Origin: Pseudomonas sp. RIT-562
GTDB taxonomy: Bacteria > Pseudomonadota > Gammaproteobacteria > Pseudomonadales > Pseudomonadaceae
Assembly (NCBI RefSeq): GCF_026241895.1
Contig: NZ_JAPJIV010000023.1
Span: 1-64,000, forward strand
Direction: 5' to 3'
Length of the DNA stretch: 64,000 bases
A program made the position numbers and the translations under genes. This document shows positions 60,785 through 64,000 of this stretch, one piece after another. The notes beneath the pieces were generated by a model, which was not told where the DNA came from, searched no databases, and saw only the letters and a list, made by a program, of their open reading frames with translations. Within the stretch, counting starts at the first letter, position 1, and each line of letters begins with the position of its first letter.

Positions 60785-61665
60785 TGAGCGTCCTGATCAA
60801 TAAAGACACCAAAGTTATCTGCCAGGGTATTACCGGTTCGCAAGGTAGTTTCCACACCCAGCAAGCCATCGAATACGGCACCAAGATGGTTGGCGGCGTA
60901 ACTCCTGGCAAAGGCGGCACCGAGCACCTGGGTCTGCCAGTGTTCAACACCGTGAAAGACGCTGTAGCTGCCACTGGCGCCACCGCCAGCGTGATCTACG
61001 TTCCTGCTCCTTTCTGCAAGGACTCGATCCTGGAAGCTGCTTTCGGCGGCATCAAGCTGATCGTTTGCATCACCGAAGGCATTCCTACCCTGGACATGCT
61101 GGACGCTAAAGTTAAGTGCGACGAGCTGGGTGTTACCCTGATCGGCCCTAACTGCCCAGGCGTGATCACCCCAGGCGAATGCAAGATCGGCATCATGCCA
61201 GGTCACATTCACTTGCCAGGCAAGGTCGGTATCGTTTCGCGTTCCGGCACCCTGACCTACGAAGCTGTTAAGCAAACTACTGACGCCGGTTTCGGTCAGT
61301 CGACTTGCGTCGGCATCGGTGGTGACCCGATCCCGGGTTCGAACTTCATCGACATCCTGAAGCTGTTCCAGGAAGACCCGAAGACCGAAGCGATCGTAAT
61401 GATCGGTGAGATCGGCGGTTCGGCTGAAGAAGAAGCGGCTGCCTACATCAAGGCACACGTGACCAAGCCGGTTGTTTCCTACATCGCTGGTGTGACTGCC
61501 CCTGCGGGCAAGCGCATGGGCCATGCTGGCGCAATCATCTCTGGCGGCAAGGGTACTGCAGACGAGAAGTTTGCTGCCCTGGAAGACGCAGGCGTGAAAA
61601 CCGTGCGTTCGCTGGCAGATATCGGCAAGGCTCTGTCCGAGCTGACCGGTTGGGCAATCAAGTAA
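60784..61665 (+). CDS. sucD: Succinyl-CoA synthetase alpha subunit SucD
   Basis: SucD (293 aa) carries the phosphohistidine in GKRMGHAGAIISGG and the CoA-binding Rossmann domain GITGSQGSFHTQQAIEYGTKMVGGVTPGKGG. GPNCPGVITPGECKIGIMPG is typical. It is coupled to sucC by a one-base overlap and is followed by a UUCG-loop terminator, closing the TCA operon. Confidence 0.97.
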   Translation: MSVLINKDTKVICQGITGSQGSFHTQQAIEYGTKMVGGVTPGKGGTEHLGLPVFNTVKDAVAATGATASVIYVPAPFCKDSILEAAFGGIKLIVCITEGIPTLDMLDAKVKCDELGVTLIGPNCPGVITPGECKIGIMPGHIHLPGKVGIVSRSGTLTYEAVKQTTDAGFGQSTCVGIGGDPIPGSNFIDILKLFQEDPKTEAIVMIGEIGGSAEEEAAAYIKAHVTKPVVSYIAGVTAPAGKRMGHAGAIISGGKGTADEKFAALEDAGVKTVRSLADIGKALSELTGWAIK

Positions 61666-61692
61666 GCCTCGCGCTTAGCTTGTAGCTCTGCT

Positions 61693-61722
61693 GACAAAGG
61701 CCACCTTCGGGTGGCCTTTGTC
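61693..61722 (+). terminator. Terminator after sucD
   Basis: A 13-bp stem GACAAAGGCCACC/GGTGGCCTTTGTC closes on a TTCG tetraloop. The following T tract is short. Confidence 0.82.
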
Positions 61723-61739
61723 GTTTCTGAAGATCACAA

Positions 61740-61822
61740 GATCGCAGCCTCGTTTCACTCGACAGCTCCTACGGGCGATTGCATTCCTACTGTAGGAGCT
61801 GCGGAGTAACGAGGTTGCGATC
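61740..61822. repeat. REPIN, diverged GTAGGAGCTG family (inside-out)
   Basis: GATCGCAGCC...CTCCTAC (61740-61772) then GTAGGAGCTG...TTGCGATC (61792-61822). The family tip is extended and altered (a GAGT/ACGAGG insert) compared with the parC-parP copy, so it is probably a separate subfamily. Confidence 0.8.
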
Positions 61823-62053
61823 TTTGACCTTTATATATGTAAACGCGACATCATAATGTCGTAGATCGGATAGTTCGCCCCCTAACAGTGCGTTTGCCGC
61901 GCGAATTCGTTAGTCTAGCCGCCATTTTGCGTCCGCCGCCCACAAGGCAGCCACGCGCTTAACGGGTCAGTCCCATACGGATCGACAGCATTTCCCTCAC
62001 CCACAAGGGAAATCCCTCTCTAAATTCCGATTCAGTAGTGTGGTATTTCCTTA
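61823..62053. other. Upstream region of brnQ
   Basis: No gene seen. A small palindrome CGACAT-CATA-ATGTCG lies at 61846-61861, preceded by the AT-rich TTTATATATG; it may be part of the brnQ promoter or an operator. The brnQ ribosome site itself is weak. Confidence 0.4.
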
Positions 62054-63367
62054 ATGAAAGTGTTGAAAGGCCAGGACATCCTGGCACTTGGTTTTATGAC
62101 GTTTGCCCTGTTCGTCGGGGCTGGCAACATCATCTTCCCGCCTATCGTCGGTTTGCAGTCCGGGCCACATGTCTGGATGGCGGCGTTGGGTTTCCTGATC
62201 ACGGCGGTCGGCCTGCCGGTGATCACCGTGGTCGCGCTGGCCAAGGTCGGCGGAGCAATGGATGCCTTGAGCAGCCCGATCGGTAAAATTGCCGGTGGCC
62301 TGCTGGCCGCCGCGTGTTACCTCGCCGTGGGGCCTTTGTTCGCCACGCCGCGCACGGCTACCGTGTCGTTCGAAGTGGGCCTGGCGCCGTTGACCGGCGA
62401 GAGCCCGCTGGCGCTGTTCCTCTATAGCTCGGTGTACTTCCTGCTGGTGTTTTTCATCTCGCTGTATCCAGGTCGCCTGCTGGACACGGTCGGACGCTTC
62501 CTCGCACCGCTGAAGATCATCGCCCTGGCGGCCCTCGGTATTGCCGCATTCGCGCTGCCGGCCGGCGATATCGGCGTGGCCACCCCGGAGTACGTCGCGG
62601 CACCGTTCTCCCAGGGCTTCATCAATGGTTACCTGACCATGGATACCCTCGGCGCGCTGGTGTTTGGCATCGTCATCGTCAATGCCATCCGCTCCCGTGG
62701 AGTCGAGTCGCCTGCGTTGATCACCCGCTACGCGATCATCGCCGGGCTGATTGCCGGCGTGGGCCTGGCGCTGGTGTATATCAGCCTGTTCCGCCTGGGT
62801 TCGGGCAGCCATGAAGTGGCAGCCGGTGCAACCAATGGCGCGGCGGTATTGCACGCTTACGTCCAGCACACCTTCGGCTCCCTGGGCAGTGGTTTCCTCG
62901 CGGTGCTGATTTCGCTGGCTTGCCTGGTGACTGCGGTGGGCCTGACTTGCGCCTGCGCTGAATACTTCAGCCGGGTGCTGCCACTGTCCTACAAGACCCT
63001 GGTGATTATCCTCGCCGCGTTCTCGCTGCTGGTGTCCAACCTTGGCCTGACCAACCTGATCGCGTTCTCGATCCCGGTGCTGACAGCGATCTATCCGCCA
63101 TGCATCGCCCTGGTAGCGCTGAGCTTCTGCAAGGACTTCTGGCATGAGCAGGGCCGCATCGTCGGTCCGGTGATGCTGGTGTCGTTCATCTTCGGCCTGA
63201 TCGACGCTCTTAAAGGCGCGGGCCTGGCGGACTGGATGCCGACGCAACTGACCCACCTGCCGCTGAGCGAGCAGGGCCTGGCGTGGTTGGTACCGTCGGT
63301 GATGACCCTGGTGGTCGCCGTGGTCTGCGACCGTCTGCTGGGCAAGCGCGAAGAAGCGCTGGCCTGA
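62054..63367 (+). CDS. brnQ: Branched-chain amino acid carrier BrnQ
   Basis: BrnQ (437 aa, LIVCS family) is a cation-coupled Leu/Ile/Val importer with about 12 helices. MTFALFVGAGNIIFPPIVGLQSG near the N terminus and RTATVSFEVGLAPL are diagnostic. The start ATG 62054 has only a weak ribosome site. It is followed by a strong terminator and a REPIN. Confidence 0.95.
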   Translation: MKVLKGQDILALGFMTFALFVGAGNIIFPPIVGLQSGPHVWMAALGFLITAVGLPVITVVALAKVGGAMDALSSPIGKIAGGLLAAACYLAVGPLFATPRTATVSFEVGLAPLTGESPLALFLYSSVYFLLVFFISLYPGRLLDTVGRFLAPLKIIALAALGIAAFALPAGDIGVATPEYVAAPFSQGFINGYLTMDTLGALVFGIVIVNAIRSRGVESPALITRYAIIAGLIAGVGLALVYISLFRLGSGSHEVAAGATNGAAVLHAYVQHTFGSLGSGFLAVLISLACLVTAVGLTCACAEYFSRVLPLSYKTLVIILAAFSLLVSNLGLTNLIAFSIPVLTAIYPPCIALVALSFCKDFWHEQGRIVGPVMLVSFIFGLIDALKGAGLADWMPTQLTHLPLSEQGLAWLVPSVMTLVVAVVCDRLLGKREEALA

Positions 63368-63389
63368 GAGGCTCCCCGGTAGAAAGTCG

Positions 63390-63426
63390 AAATGCCCCGT
63401 ATCAATCGATACGGGGCATTTTTTTT
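63390..63426 (+). terminator. Terminator after brnQ
   Basis: AAATGCCCCGTAT pairs with ATACGGGGCATTT (13 bp), followed by a run of Ts. Confidence 0.92.
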
Positions 63427-63462
63427 GTGGTTGGATTTTCTTGCCGTACGCTGATCAATAAT

Positions 63463-63550
63463 GTGGGAGCGGGCTTGCTCGCGAAGGGGGCTTAACATTC
63501 AATAGAGATATTGCCTGGCCGGCCCTCTTCGCGAGCAAGCCCGCTCCCAC
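63463..63550. repeat. REPIN, GTGGGAGCGGGC family
   Basis: GTGGGAGCGGGC...GCGAA (63463-63485) faces its exact inverse (63528-63550). It lies between the brnQ terminator and the DUF599 gene. Confidence 0.92.
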
Positions 63551-63589
63551 AGGTTTTCACTTCTGCGCTAACACATCACAAGGACCTGC

Positions 63590-64000
63590 ATGTCGTTCAT
63601 CCACGCCAACCTGATACACATCCTTGCTGCCGTCTGGTTCGTCATCTGCTGGGGCGGGTACACCCGCTATGCCACTTGGAAGGGCCGCGATACGGCCTGC
63701 CTGGCCAGTGTGCTGCACCTGTATCGCGAAGACTGGATGCGCCGGATGCTGCTGCGCGACAACCGGATCGCCGACGCCAGCGTGGTCGGTAACCTGGAGC
63801 GCAATGCTTCGTTCTTCGCCTCAAGTACGCTGATTATCCTCGCCGGTATCCTCACAGTACTCGGTGCGTCGGAACGGGCGGTGTCGCTGCTGGCGGATAT
63901 TCCGATGGTCCAGCAAGCGTCACAGGGCATGTCGGAGATCAAGTTGCTGTGCCTGGCGCTGGTGTTCGTCTACGCCTTCTTCACCTTCAGCTGGTGCATG
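63590..64000 (+). CDS. DUF599 membrane protein, 5' part
   Basis: The open frame from ATG 63590 (AAGGACC upstream) runs to the right edge for 137 codons without a stop. It encodes a multi-helix membrane protein: HILAAVWFVICWGGYTRYA, then a basic loop REDWMRRMLLRDNRIADASVVGNLERNASFFASSTLIILAGILTVLGAS, the DUF599 signature, and LLCLALVFVYAFFTFSWCM. The function is unknown. The C terminus lies outside the window. Confidence 0.88.
   Translation, partial: MSFIHANLIHILAAVWFVICWGGYTRYATWKGRDTACLASVLHLYREDWMRRMLLRDNRIADASVVGNLERNASFFASSTLIILAGILTVLGASERAVSLLADIPMVQQASQGMSEIKLLCLALVFVYAFFTFSWCM

Noticed and set aside
10636..63550. Possible CRISPR-like array from repeated 23-25-nt motifs
   Set aside because: The copies are dispersed over the whole window as inverted doublets, not regularly spaced direct repeats; they are REP elements and no cas genes are present.

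Overview
The window is a high-GC, gene-dense chromosomal segment of a fluorescent-type Pseudomonas (P. fluorescens group). The evidence is gene order and protein sequence: flhA-flhF-fleN-fliA-cheYZAB-motCD-parC-parP-cheW-ccm, gcl-hyi-glxR-ttuD-pyk, betX/DUF485/actP and gltA//sdhCDAB-sucAB-lpdG-sucCD are classical Pseudomonas arrangements, and the intergenic regions carry GTGGGAGCGGGC..., GTAGGAGTGAGC... and GTAGGAGCTGCC... REP palindromes typical of that group. No rRNA, tRNA, CRISPR array or prophage was seen.

Layout. 1-12.5 kb: end of flhA, the flagellar regulators FlhF, FleN and FliA, then the main chemotaxis operon, the second stator MotCD and the polar-positioning pair ParC/ParP. 12.5-14.9 kb: a small unknown gene behind a long palindrome, then a convergent pair on the minus strand (FlhB C-terminal-domain homologue and FliK). 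15-22.5 kb: the complete cytochrome c maturation operon ccmABCDEFGHI and a small lipoprotein. 22.5-25 kb: a solitary phnN and two toxin-antitoxin modules (PIN/HTH and HicAB). 25-29.6 kb: MFS transporter, sulfate-binding protein, voltage-gated K+ channel and urea transporter, all on the minus strand. 29.7-37 kb: glyoxylate-to-glycerate operon gcl-hyi-glxR-ttuD-pyk with a divergent GlcG-like gene, its junctions interrupted by REPINs. 37-42.4 kb: a RAYT (REP-associated transposase) gene framed by REPs, a RutR-like TetR regulator, a DUF808 protein, MlaA with an overlapping secreted alpha/beta hydrolase, and a small membrane protein. 42.4-45.1 kb: an orphan RHS-core protein of lower GC and a GH17 membrane glycosidase. 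45.4-48.5 kb: BetX-like binding protein, DUF485 and ActP. 48.6-61.7 kb: citrate synthase diverging from the TCA operon sdhCDAB-sucAB-lpdG-sucCD. 61.7-64 kb: BrnQ and the start of a DUF599 membrane protein.

The most distinctive feature is the density of REP doublets: twelve REPIN-like units of three sequence families were located by eye, together with the RAYT gene likely to mobilise one family. One unit sits exactly between parC and parP and supplies a 41-codon reading frame that joins the two genes. Other points worth follow-up are four tandem repeats in the CheA linker that resemble the CheZ tail, a 41-nt near-perfect palindrome before an unknown gene, two perfect TTGTATACAA sites between gcl and the GlcG-like gene with no cognate regulator nearby, and the C-terminal domain of the orphan RHS protein.
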